Counted from the stretch's first letter, positions 5,776 through 13,368 are shown. The stretch is 17,441 nucleotides of DNA from an uncultured Chthoniobacterales bacterium (GCA_934667795.1 CAKUMP010000017.1:1-17441), one strand, 5' to 3'. The notes: generated by a model not told the origin, from the letters alone. A program made the numbers and translations.

Positions 5776-6186
5776 TTATGAGCGGAAAGGATGAAACGCC
5801 GTGGATTTTGACCAGGGAGCTTTGAGAATACCTTCATCAAGTGTGGCAAGTTTAAGAGAGTGTTTGCAGGCCAATTCCACTAGATAGCAATCGGTCGTAT
5901 CCTTATAGTTGGATACGGGAGCAATCTGGGAAACTGACAAATCGCAATTTAAAAATGTGGCTGTCTGCAATGAGGTCAAACTTTGAAGAACACGAGAGGC
6001 GTCCTGATAGGTCGCCCGATAGGCAGGACTCATACTCACACGTAAAAACCCAAGTTCAGTGATCGCACATGTGGCGAAGCCAGAAAGTCCAGCGATCCAT
6101 GCACGACATTGGTGATGATCAGGATGAGAGTGCCAACCAAAAGCCAGTAACAGGTTTACGTCAGGAAGAATGAGATTTGAGCTCAT
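5776..6186 (-). CDS. vapC: VapC-type PIN-domain ribonuclease toxin
   Basis: This 136-residue protein is a PIN-domain endoribonuclease, the toxin half of a type II toxin-antitoxin pair; VapC toxins cleave specific tRNAs or rRNA when released from their antitoxin. The four acidic residues that hold the active-site Mg are in the expected places: D9 (LILPDVNLLLA), E44 (AITELGFLRV), D99 (DTTDCYLVELA) and D117 (LATLDEGIL). The length is normal for VapC. The ATG overlaps the antitoxin stop codon in an ATGA arrangement, so translation is probably coupled to vapB. It is encoded within the repeat-rich island between core genes. No inactivating change is seen; the target RNA cannot be told from sequence. 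Confidence 0.9.
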   Translation of the reverse strand: MSSNLILPDVNLLLAFGWHSHPDHHQCRAWIAGLSGFATCAITELGFLRVSMSPAYRATYQDASRVLQSLTSLQTATFLNCDLSVSQIAPVSNYKDTTDCYLVELACKHSLKLATLDEGILKAPWSKSTAFHPFRS

Positions 6187-6428
6187 AGTTCCGAGAGAAT
6201 TTCCTTTACCCGTTTAGGAGTCATGGAAGGAGCGCCATCAGGAGCATCCAACGCAATATAGTCTTGCTCTGTAATGAGTCGAGCGTGACTGGATGGCGCA
6301 ACCGGAGTTAAAATGATGCGACCATTTTCTAAAGTACATTCGATCTGGGCCCCCGTAGGTAAACCCAGATAATTACGAATCTCAAGCGGAATGACAATTT
6401 GCCCTTTACTGGAAAGTGTCGTGGTCAT
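6183..6428 (-). CDS. vapB: AbrB/MazE-type antitoxin VapB
   Basis: This 81-residue protein has an N-terminal swapped-hairpin AbrB/SpoVT DNA-binding domain (residues 2-48: TTLSSKGQIVIPLEIRNYLGL followed by GAQIECTLENGRIILTPV, split here for length). The C-terminal part (about 50-81, with MTPKRVKEILSEL) would wrap and inhibit the PIN toxin. Such antitoxins also repress their own promoter, usually together with VapC. It overlaps vapC by four bases. The first codon is preceded by TTTAATT with no Shine-Dalgarno, and the predicted -10 box lies only 6 bases from the ATG. The gene starts 47 bases after the dxs stop on the same strand, with its own promoter between them. Confidence 0.9.
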   Translation of the reverse strand: MTTTLSSKGQIVIPLEIRNYLGLPTGAQIECTLENGRIILTPVAPSSHARLITEQDYIALDAPDGAPSMTPKRVKEILSEL

Positions 6429-6434
6429 AATTAA

Positions 6435-6462
6435 ATCTTACCGGTCTTACCAGAATTGTCAA
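6435..6462 (-). promoter_or_regulatory. vapBC promoter with repeated GGTAAGA operator
   Basis: On the minus strand a perfect TTGACA (6457-6462) is followed after 16 bases by TAAGAT (6435-6440). The heptamer GGTAAGA occurs twice 9 bases apart (6445-6451 and 6436-6442), covering the spacer and the -10 box, with ACCGGT between them. This is a likely VapB or VapBC binding site for autorepression. Transcription would start at about 6428, the first base of the vapB ATG. Confidence 0.6.
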
Positions 6463-6475
6463 GTGATGATTTCAA

Positions 6476-8410
6476 TTACGCGGCGCTGGTGGGTTTGCCG
6501 GGGGATTTGGCTTTGACTTTTTTGAGGCGGTCGAGAATTTTCTGGACGGCGTTTTCGGCGGTGAGTCCGTGTTTTTTGCGGAGGATGTCGATGGAGCCGT
6601 GTTCGATAAACTGGTCGGGCCAGCCGATTCGGACGACGGGGGTTGTGATTTCGGCATCCATGAGGTGTTCGATGACACCGGTCCCGAATCCGTTATGGAT
6701 TACGTGGTCTTCAAAGGTACAGATAACATCGACGCGACGAGCAAAAAATTCCAGGGTGCCGGTGTCGAGCGGTTTGATCCAGCGGGCATTGATTATGGCG
6801 GTAGAAATCCCTTGTTCTTCGAGAGTCGCAGCGGTTTTTTCTGCCATTTCGACCATATTTCCGAGTGCGAAGAGGGCGACGCGATCCCCATGTTTGAGGA
6901 CTTCTGCTTTTCCGATTTCGAGAATGGTTGGAGCGCCGGAATGTTTTACCCCGGTTCCTGCTCCGCGTGGGTATCGAATTGCGATGGGGCCGGCCGAATA
7001 ATTTGCCATCGTCCAGAGCATATCGACAAATTCGGCTTCATCCTTGGGCTGCATGTGGACCAGATTCGGAACATGGCGCAGATATCCGATGTCGAAAAGT
7101 CCATGATGGGTTGGACCATCATCGCCGGAAAGCCCGGCGCGATCCATACAAAGTGCCACATTCAGGTTCTGCAGAGCGATATCATGAATAATCATATCGT
7201 AAGCGCGCTGCATAAACGTGCTGTAAATTGCGAGAAAGGGTTTCATGCCTTGTGTGGCAAGACCAGCGGCGAAAAGTGCGGCATGTTCTTCTGCAATTCC
7301 GACGTCAAAATAGCGTTCGGGGAGTCCTTTTTGGAAATGGACGAGTCCGGTTCCACTGGGCATGGCGCCGGTGATGGCACAGATACGGTTATTATTCTGC
7401 GCGAATTCCAGCAATGTTTTTCCGAAAATTTCTGAGTAAGTCGGGGTAGGGGAGGCAGAAGTTTCTCCGGTATCCGCTTTGAATTTGCCAAGACCATGAA
7501 ATTTGTCAGGCTGGGCAAGCGCCGGTTCATACCCTTTCCCTTTTTTAGTCAGGATATGCAAAATAACCGGTTCGTTTTGGGTTTTGAGAAACTCAAAAGT
7601 TTTGATCAAAAGTGGGGTGTCATGTCCATCAATCGGGCCGAAATAGCGAATGCCGAGTTCTTCGAACAGGACACTGGGAAGAATAAGATGTTTTACCCCT
7701 TCTTCTACCTTGTGTGCAAAATGCCGGGCCCCTTTACCGGCAAGGCGCTCGATAAAATTCGCGGCGCGCTCACGAAGGTGATCAAATGTCTCACTGGTCG
7801 TGATTTTATTGAAATAGTTGGAAATGGCACCTACGTTTTTATCGATCGACCATTCGTTGTCATTCAGGACGATGATAAATTTCTTGGTCGTTTCTGCGAC
7901 ATTATTGAGTGCTTCGTAACTGACCCCGCAAGTGAATGCGGCATCGCCGGCAACAGCCACCACGTGTTCGGAGGATTTTTTCTGGTCGCGTGCGGCGGCC
8001 ATCCCGAGAGCAGCGGAAATAGCGGTTCCGGCATGGCCTGCGCCATAGGCATCGTGTTCGCTTTCTGTGCGGAGAAGGAACCCGTTGAGCCCCTCATACT
8101 GACGCATCGTGTGGATCAAATGTCTGCGCCCGGTCAGAAGTTTATGCACATATCCCTGATGGGAAACGTCAAAAACGAACTTGTCGGCAGGCGTGTCGAA
8201 GACACGATGAAGCGCAATGGACAATTCCACGACGCCCAGATTCGGGCCTAAATGCCCACCTGTGCGCGAGAGATTATCGATCAGACATTCGCGGATTTCC
8301 TGGGCAAGTACCGACAGTTTTTCTTCAGGAAGCGCTTTGAGATCTGCTGGAGACTGAATCTGGTCGAGAATAGGAGTATTGGATGAAGGTAAATTAGAAG
8401 AGACTGACAT
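6476..8410 (-). CDS. dxs: 1-deoxy-D-xylulose-5-phosphate synthase
   Basis: DXS condenses pyruvate and glyceraldehyde-3-phosphate to DXP using thiamine diphosphate, the first step of the MEP isoprenoid pathway. With the start at 8410 the protein has 644 residues, near the usual 620-640. H53 (SRTGGHLGPNLGVVEL) and H84 (DVSHQGYVHK) match active-site histidines, GHAGT is at 125-129, and the thiamine-diphosphate/Mg motif runs from GDAAFTCG (155-162) to N184 in LNDNEWSI. The catalytic glutamate is E374 in DVGIAEEHA, and DRAGLSGDDGPTHHG lies in the pyrimidine-binding domain. GDAAFTCG and NDNEW replace the more familiar GDGALTGG and NDNGM/NDNKM. The frame stays open to an ATG at 8488, but the start at 8410 gives a typical N-terminus (LDQIQSPADLKALP) and a 17-base overlap with xseB. 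No clear Shine-Dalgarno is present. Confidence 0.95.
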   Translation of the reverse strand: MSVSSNLPSSNTPILDQIQSPADLKALPEEKLSVLAQEIRECLIDNLSRTGGHLGPNLGVVELSIALHRVFDTPADKFVFDVSHQGYVHKLLTGRRHLIHTMRQYEGLNGFLLRTESEHDAYGAGHAGTAISAALGMAAARDQKKSSEHVVAVAGDAAFTCGVSYEALNNVAETTKKFIIVLNDNEWSIDKNVGAISNYFNKITTSETFDHLRERAANFIERLAGKGARHFAHKVEEGVKHLILPSVLFEELGIRYFGPIDGHDTPLLIKTFEFLKTQNEPVILHILTKKGKGYEPALAQPDKFHGLGKFKADTGETSASPTPTYSEIFGKTLLEFAQNNNRICAITGAMPSGTGLVHFQKGLPERYFDVGIAEEHAALFAAGLATQGMKPFLAIYSTFMQRAYDMIIHDIALQNLNVALCMDRAGLSGDDGPTHHGLFDIGYLRHVPNLVHMQPKDEAEFVDMLWTMANYSAGPIAIRYPRGAGTGVKHSGAPTILEIGKAEVLKHGDRVALFALGNMVEMAEKTAATLEEQGISTAIINARWIKPLDTGTLEFFARRVDVICTFEDHVIHNGFGTGVIEHLMDAEITTPVVRIGWPDQFIEHGSIDILRKKHGLTAENAVQKILDRLKKVKAKSPGKPTSAA

Positions 8411-8726
8411 CTTGCTGCGTGTTTTTGGATTTTTTCGATGTGTCAGCAGGTGGAATGGGACTGCCGGGTTCAAATGACTGGAGCTCAAATTGTCCAGATG
8501 CGGATTTTGTAATCGTTTCGATACGTTGGGTTGCTGAATTCAGTTTTGCCGAACATACCTGTGCTAAATGAGTGCCTTCTTCGTGTAATTTCAATAAATG
8601 GTCCAGCGGCACGTCTCCGGATTCCATCGTCAGAACGATTTCTTCCAGACGTTTCAGGCATTGTTCGAACGACAAGCTGTCTGTAGAAGAAATGGATTTG
8701 GACTGTTCTGAAATTGATTTTTCCAT
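8394..8726 (-). CDS. xseB: Exodeoxyribonuclease VII small subunit
   Basis: XseB partners with XseA to form exonuclease VII, which degrades single-stranded DNA from both ends. The conserved part is residues about 17-73: SFEQCLKRLEEIVLTMESGD, then VPLDHLLKLHEEGTHLAQ and CSAKLNSATQRIETI, the usual two-helix hairpin. At 110 residues it is longer than the typical 75-85, with a Ser-rich N-terminal extension and a polar C-terminal tail. The last 17 bases overlap the dxs start, and xseB next to dxs is a common arrangement. The large subunit gene xseA is not in the window. No Shine-Dalgarno is seen before the ATG; it lies 62 bases beyond the glycosyltransferase stop. Confidence 0.9.
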   Translation of the reverse strand: MEKSISEQSKSISSTDSLSFEQCLKRLEEIVLTMESGDVPLDHLLKLHEEGTHLAQVCSAKLNSATQRIETITKSASGQFELQSFEPGSPIPPADTSKKSKNTQQDVSLF

Positions 8727-8788
8727 GTTAAAAAGAAAAGATAGCGTAAAATGCGGATAGAAGCGAATGCAAAAAACAGGAAAACGGC

Positions 8789-10519
8789 TTATTGTGCAGA
8801 AGTTTGCCAGCGAGGTCGGTCGCTATAATAGATACTTTCCTGATCGATCGGGAGAGGGATACCGGTTTTCAGAGGAAAATTCTGGAGATCGGGAGAGAGG
8901 GTAATAAAAGTGGTCCACTCTTTATATTCTCCTTTGGTGAGGTCGGAAAGGAAGCGTGCATCGCGGCTGAATGGAGAGAGATAAAGGCCAACGAGGGGGT
9001 GCCCAAGGTTGCTGAAATCTGCGAAATTGCTAAAACGTTCGGGTGATTCCGGAAGCAGAAGAGACATACGGTTGGCGTACCAGGCGGTTGCCCAGGGGAT
9101 GTCTGCTGAAATAATTTCATCCGGCTGGGTAAATGTACTGAGAACAGAAATGCTGGGCGGGTGATAAGGGGGCCAGACAAAAAATCTGGACTCTCCGCCG
9201 GGAAGAATCCGGAGGATGAAAGGAATCGAAGATACCAGCACGACCCCCGCAACAAAAAGATGTTTGACTGAGCGGTGCATAATGGAAAGTCTGTTCCACA
9301 TCGCTAATGCCATGGCAAGACCGTAAAAACCGAACAAAGGAATAAACAGAAAGTGTAACTGATTTGCCCCCAGTTTTCCTCCCGTTCCAAAAATTGCCAT
9401 CCCGATCAGCCCGCCCAGCCAGCCAAAGAGCAGCAGCCAGCGAAAAGTTGTCCGTACTCCGGTCAGAAAAGGATACAGCAAAGCCACAAAAAAGAGGGGC
9501 GCGAGCAAATTCCAGCCCAGGTTTTCTGTGATATGGTTTACTTGCTCAATGACGTTCGTAAAAAACTTTTTACGAACCCCCGGGAACGTGACAACATCCA
9601 GATTGGGATTGGATTGACGCATCCAATACGTTTCGGAGCCTTGAAGCCCGTCTAAAGCGGCGTATCCTGCAAGCCCGAAAGGAGAGCCGGTTGCCTGGTA
9701 GTTTCTCATTAACCAGGGCGCAAGCAAAACCAGCACCGGAATCAGAATCAATACCAGGGGAGTCCATTTTTTACGGAAAAACAACAGGATGAAAATCAGA
9801 AATCCGGCGGTCAGAAAAAGGGTTAATGGGTGGGTAATTGCCATCAGTCCAAGGCAGATTCCGGCATATAAAAGCCAGCGGAGGTAGCCACCGGACTCCA
9901 ATGCATTATAAACGGCCTGTATCAGGCAATAAGAAGCACAGGCAAATAACAGGAAAAGACAGGTCTGGGGGAGGCCGGTCAGGGCAAATTGCCAGCCAAG
10001 GTCGCAAAATGTCAGCATGGCACATCCAATCAGAGCGACTTTGCGGTCAAACAGAAGGCAACCGACTTTAAACCAGACAAAAATCCCGAGGATATACAAA
10101 ACAAGCGCAGTGCCTGCGATGATGTAGTCACCGGTATAAATGCGGCTGTCGAGTGGGGTTCCCAACTTGGATTTTGCCATCATCAGGGGGATGGAATTCA
10201 AATAAGGATACAGAGGGGCATGGTATGTTTCGGGGAAACGATTGGTGGCAGCCGTTTTTTCATTTTTCTCGATTTGCCAGAGTGCGAGCGGGCGGATCAC
10301 TTTTGTGGTATAGCCTTCCCCTGATGCAATATTGCGCGCCACCTGGGCCTGATCCATCCCTTTGGCATCCGTCAGACCAGGAAATTTTACCACAAGAAAA
10401 ATAGCTGCGATTCCGGTTAGAATCACAAAGACACTCAGACGTCGGATGATTCGGGAAATAATGCCATGCTCCACGGAATGGATAATTTCCTGGAATTTTG
10501 TGTCAAGTTTAGTTGCCAT
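8789..10519 (-). CDS. GT-C-like membrane glycosyltransferase (GT39/ArnT-like)
   Basis: This 576-residue protein has about ten hydrophobic segments (near residues 28-46, 131-150, 184-203, 214-231, 233-248, 253-270 and four more between about 330 and 440), then a soluble C-terminal part of about 130 residues. The first external loop after helix 1 carries two acidic residues (TDAKGMDQAQVARNIASGEG, D51 and D56), the layout of GT-C enzymes such as ArnT and protein mannosyltransferases, which move a sugar from a polyprenyl-phosphate donor on the outer face of the membrane. FPETYHAPLYPYLNS is a second loop motif typical of this superfamily. Donor and acceptor cannot be told. It starts 6 bases after the response-regulator stop, so it is likely co-transcribed with the two-component genes. 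The family is inferred from topology and motifs, so the exact class is less certain. Confidence 0.7.
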   Translation of the reverse strand: MATKLDTKFQEIIHSVEHGIISRIIRRLSVFVILTGIAAIFLVVKFPGLTDAKGMDQAQVARNIASGEGYTTKVIRPLALWQIEKNEKTAATNRFPETYHAPLYPYLNSIPLMMAKSKLGTPLDSRIYTGDYIIAGTALVLYILGIFVWFKVGCLLFDRKVALIGCAMLTFCDLGWQFALTGLPQTCLFLLFACASYCLIQAVYNALESGGYLRWLLYAGICLGLMAITHPLTLFLTAGFLIFILLFFRKKWTPLVLILIPVLVLLAPWLMRNYQATGSPFGLAGYAALDGLQGSETYWMRQSNPNLDVVTFPGVRKKFFTNVIEQVNHITENLGWNLLAPLFFVALLYPFLTGVRTTFRWLLLFGWLGGLIGMAIFGTGGKLGANQLHFLFIPLFGFYGLAMALAMWNRLSIMHRSVKHLFVAGVVLVSSIPFILRILPGGESRFFVWPPYHPPSISVLSTFTQPDEIISADIPWATAWYANRMSLLLPESPERFSNFADFSNLGHPLVGLYLSPFSRDARFLSDLTKGEYKEWTTFITLSPDLQNFPLKTGIPLPIDQESIYYSDRPRWQTSAQ

Positions 10520-10525
10520 GAAGTT

Positions 10526-11908
10526 TTAGTCGGAATTTTTAAATTCTTGTAATCTGCGATGGAGGGTTCTGCGACTTATACCGAGTTTTTTTGCGGCCTC
10601 TGTCCGGTTGCCCTGGGATTCCTCCAACGCGCGTATAATGAGTTGTTTTTCTGTTGTCTGCAAATCAAATGGACTGGAAGAAGGATTATTTGCGGGGAGT
10701 GAAAGGGAAATGGGGTTCCCATTGGACTGGCGGATTTTTTGTGGGAGTTCACGCAGGGTGATTTTGGGGCCATTGGCCATGACGACCCCATGTTCGATGG
10801 CGGAGCGCAATTCACGGACGTTTCCGGGCCATGGGTACCGAAGGAGGGTATTCATGGCTTCAGAAGTGATATCCATTTTAGGTTTTTCGTTTTCTTTGCA
10901 GGATTCCCGGATGAAGTGCTGGACCATGAGTGGGATGTCTTCCGGTCGCTCCCGCAGAGGAGGAAGGTGAATCTGAACGACATTCAGGCGGAAAAACAGG
11001 TCTTCGCGAAATGTTCCTTCCTCGACGAGTGTTTCGAGGTCTTTATTGGTGGCCGCGACCAGACGGACATCAACCTGGATGGGTTGATTGCCGCCGACGC
11101 GTTCAAAGGTGCGTTCGCCGAGGAATCGGAGGATTTTGATTTGGGTAGAAGCATCGATTTCGCCGATTTCATCCAGAAAAAGGGTGCCATTATGCGCTTG
11201 TTCGAAACGTCCGATTCGGCGTTCCGTAGCGCCGGTAAAAGCCCCTTTTTCGTGTCCAAATAGTTCACTTTCAAGGATTTGTGGACTCAGTGCCATGCAG
11301 TGTACCGGGACAAAGGTTGCTTTGGATCGGTTGCTGAGGTTATGGATGGCGTGGGCGACCAGTTCCTTTCCTGTCCCGCTTTCTCCCTGGATTAAAACCG
11401 TCGCGCGAGAGGGAGCAACCTGACGTATGGTGTCAAAAACTTCCTGCATCGCCGCAGATCCACCAATCAGGTTTTCCAGCCCAAATTTTTTATCCACCTG
11501 CTGAAGAAGAGCGGTGTGTTCTTCTTCGATTTTTCTGCTGCGCAACGCTCGACGGATCAGGATTTCAAGACGGTCCAGATTGATTGGTTTTGTGATGAAG
11601 TCGTAGGCGCCGTGTTTCATCGCCTCGACAGCAAGATCGACGCTGCCATAGGCGGTCATCATAATACAAATGGGCGGATTCTGGAGTTGGCGTGCGCGTT
11701 CGATCAGGTTCATTCCGTCCTCACTTCCCAGGCGCAGGTCGGTCAGGACCAGATCAACAGATTCGGATTCCAGAATATTCATGGCACCCTTGATATTGGG
11801 AGCGACATAAACATCGTAATCATCTTCGAGCAGGCTGCGAAGTCCGTCCCGGGTATTTTTTTCGTCATCTACGATCAGAAGAACAGGAGATAAGGAATGT
11901 GTGTTCAT
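10526..11908 (-). CDS. NtrC-family sigma-54-dependent response regulator
   Basis: This 460-residue activator has the full NtrC layout. The receiver (about 8-122) has acidic D14/D15, phospho-acceptor D57 (LVLTDLRLG), T85 (MMTAYGS) and K107 (FITKPIN). The AAA+ domain (about 148-375) has Walker A GESGTGKE (175-182), the sigma-54 contact loop GAFTGA (222-227) and Walker B TLFLDEIGEID (D246, E247), followed by LVAATNKDL. The C-terminus (about 415-460) is a Fis-type helix-turn-helix: QGNRTEAAKKLGISRRTLHRRL. When phosphorylated it would form an oligomer that opens sigma-54 promoters. Its ATG overlaps the kinase stop (ATGA), so the two are a cognate pair. The next gene, a membrane glycosyltransferase, follows after 6 bases. 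No sigma-54 (-24/-12) site was found by eye in the window, so its targets probably lie elsewhere. Confidence 0.95.
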   Translation of the reverse strand: MNTHSLSPVLLIVDDEKNTRDGLRSLLEDDYDVYVAPNIKGAMNILESESVDLVLTDLRLGSEDGMNLIERARQLQNPPICIMMTAYGSVDLAVEAMKHGAYDFITKPINLDRLEILIRRALRSRKIEEEHTALLQQVDKKFGLENLIGGSAAMQEVFDTIRQVAPSRATVLIQGESGTGKELVAHAIHNLSNRSKATFVPVHCMALSPQILESELFGHEKGAFTGATERRIGRFEQAHNGTLFLDEIGEIDASTQIKILRFLGERTFERVGGNQPIQVDVRLVAATNKDLETLVEEGTFREDLFFRLNVVQIHLPPLRERPEDIPLMVQHFIRESCKENEKPKMDITSEAMNTLLRYPWPGNVRELRSAIEHGVVMANGPKITLRELPQKIRQSNGNPISLSLPANNPSSSPFDLQTTEKQLIIRALEESQGNRTEAAKKLGISRRTLHRRLQEFKNSD

Positions 11909-13110
11909 GAAGGATCAGGTTGAAAAATATCAGGTTGGGAAGTGGGAGGAAGCATGCGGATGCGTTTTTCTTTTAAAGGAAGGTGGATGGAGATGCGGAC
12001 GCCTTTCCCCGGGGAGCTTTCAATCCCGAATTCGCCGCCATGTTCACGGACAATCCGGCGTACGATGAGCAAACCAAGTCCGGTTCCTTCTTTTTTGGTC
12101 GTAAAATAAGGTTCAAAAATCCGGCTGATGTTTTCTTCGGAAATTCCCACCCCATTATCAATAAATTCAATAAGGACATGGTCGTCCTGCAGGATTGTTC
12201 GGATTTTTAAAATCCCGTCCGGTGGCATCGCTTGAAAGCTGTTTCGCACGATATTATAAAAAACCTGTTTAATCTGGGCGCGATCCAGATCCAGCAAGGG
12301 CAGATTTTCCGCAAGCACGGTTTCTATATGAATATCCCGATCCCGAATCTCGTTTTCCAGAAAAGAAAGCGATTCTTCCAGGATCGTATTGACGTTTTCT
12401 GATTGCAGATGCAGGTCGGAAGGGCGGATGGCTCGAAGGAACTGGTTGACGATAATATCCAGCCGCTGGATTTCCCCTTTTGCAATTTTCAAGGTTTCCT
12501 GGAAGTCTTGTTTGACGTCCGGAGAAAGTTTCCGGCTTTTGCGTTCCAATAATTGCAGGTGTAAGTGCAGGGAATTCAGCGGGTTGCCAATTTCGTGCGC
12601 TACTCCCGCTGCGAGAAGGGTCAATGCAGAGAGACGTTCCGATTCAATGGTTTCCTGTGTGGATTTTCGACTTTCCGTGATATCGCGAAGAATGATGGCA
12701 AAGCCGGAGGACCATTCTGCATCGACTTCCACTTCTTCCTCACGGTTGGTGAGGGGGACGATATAAAAATTCAGAAAACGGTTTTGTGGGTAAAATACTT
12801 CCATTTCGCGATTGATGACCCGTCCCTCCTGGATCCATTCCCGCCAGTTGAAGTCGCGGATTTTATCACTCAGTACCTTCCCGACCGTTTCTTCCTGTTT
12901 TAACCCAAATAATCCGCAGGCTGCACGATTGACCAGACGTACTTTCCCAGTTCCATCCACCACAAAAACACCTTCATGAATCGAATCCAGGATGTCTTCC
13001 AGAAATCCTCTTTCCCGTAAAACCTGGTATAAATAATTCTGTAAATCCTGAATATTTACCCGATCCAGACGTTCCAGTAATTTTCCAAAAAAACCCACCC
13101 CCTTTTTCAT
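11905..13110 (-). CDS. Soluble PAS-domain sensor histidine kinase (NtrB-like)
   Basis: With the start at 13110 this is a 401-residue cytoplasmic kinase with no membrane segment. A PAS domain spans about residues 38-148 (DSIHEGVFVVDGTGKVRLVN to LRDITESRK). The dimerisation/phospho-acceptor helix has H172 in GVAHEIGNPLNSL, and the ATPase domain has N290 (NIVRNSFQAM), DNGVGI (318-323), EPYFTTK and GTGLGL (342-347). It would phosphorylate D57 of the overlapping NtrC-type regulator. Being soluble, it probably senses an internal signal or a partner protein. The frame extends to an ATG at 13257, but those extra codons run through a dispersed repeat and would encode a non-conserved basic peptide. The shorter start MKKGVGFFG is therefore preferred; another possible start lies at 13143. 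Confidence 0.92.
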   Translation of the reverse strand: MKKGVGFFGKLLERLDRVNIQDLQNYLYQVLRERGFLEDILDSIHEGVFVVDGTGKVRLVNRAACGLFGLKQEETVGKVLSDKIRDFNWREWIQEGRVINREMEVFYPQNRFLNFYIVPLTNREEEVEVDAEWSSGFAIILRDITESRKSTQETIESERLSALTLLAAGVAHEIGNPLNSLHLHLQLLERKSRKLSPDVKQDFQETLKIAKGEIQRLDIIVNQFLRAIRPSDLHLQSENVNTILEESLSFLENEIRDRDIHIETVLAENLPLLDLDRAQIKQVFYNIVRNSFQAMPPDGILKIRTILQDDHVLIEFIDNGVGISEENISRIFEPYFTTKKEGTGLGLLIVRRIVREHGGEFGIESSPGKGVRISIHLPLKEKRIRMLPPTSQPDIFQPDPS

Positions 13111-13182
13111 CCGCTCATCCCGCTTTTTTCGTGAATTCTGCATTTGTGACAGAATGGCGCATATCCCCTCACTTTTCAAGGA

Positions 13183-13188
13183 ATTATA
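13183..13188 (-). promoter_or_regulatory. Possible -10 box for the kinase operon
   Basis: On the minus strand this reads TATAAT, a perfect -10 consensus, about 70 bases before the kinase ATG. No good -35 box is found at 16-18 bases; that position is occupied by A/T-rich sequence just beyond the GGGACAGACCCC repeat. Confidence 0.35.
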
Positions 13189-13192
13189 ATAT

Positions 13193-13204
13193 GGGGTCTG
13201 TCCC
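13193..13204. repeat. GGGGTCTGTCCC repeat-like element
   Basis: The 12-mer GGGGTCTGTCCC is followed by TTATTTTT. From memory, very similar strings recur between genes in many environmental bacterial genomes, often in those with REP-associated (Y1) transposases. It lies just upstream of the TATAAT box of the kinase genes. Confidence 0.45.
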
Positions 13205-13230
13205 TTATTTTTCGCTGGTCTGACATAGGT

Positions 13231-13252
13231 TGCCCTTTCAGGGCACTTTTTT
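13231..13252 (+). terminator. Small hairpin with T-tract in the divergent region
   Basis: TGCCCT (13231-13236) pairs with AGGGCA (13240-13245) around TTC and is followed by C and six Ts. It looks like an intrinsic terminator on the plus strand, but no gene reads into it from the left, so it may end an antisense transcript, shield the lyase gene, or be part of a dispersed repeat. Confidence 0.35.
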
Positions 13253-13288
13253 AGCAAAAGTATTTTTTCCGCACTAAAAATAGGGGAG

Positions 13289-13368
13289 ACCGCAAAGAAA
13301 ACCTGCTTTTAAAGATTTGTTTTTATAAAAATTAAATGCATGGTGTTAACTCAAATATTCTTTGCGGT
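13289..13368. repeat. 11-bp inverted repeat pair spaced by 58 bases
   Basis: ACCGCAAAGAA (13289-13299) and TTCTTTGCGGT (13358-13368) are exact reverse complements. The right copy ends 7 bases before the predicted -35 box of the lyase gene. The arrangement suits two operator half-sites bridged by a regulator, but a hairpin in DNA or RNA cannot be excluded. Confidence 0.5.

Noticed and set aside
6569..7435. 288-codon plus-strand open frame
   Set aside because: It lies wholly antisense to dxs, whose conserved motifs are on the minus strand.
7496..8251. 251-codon plus-strand open frame
   Set aside because: It is a mirror of the conserved dxs N-terminal half and has no family features of its own.
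8411..8488. Longer N-terminus of DXS starting at 8488
   Set aside because: It would overlap xseB by 95 bases and adds residues before the typical DXS N-terminus.
10739..11263. 174-codon plus-strand open frame
   Set aside because: It is antisense to the AAA+ domain of the sigma-54 activator.
13111..13257. Longer N-terminus of the histidine kinase starting at 13257
   Set aside because: The added 49 codons translate through the GGGACAGACCCC repeat and give a basic, domain-free peptide; the start at 13110 is more plausible.
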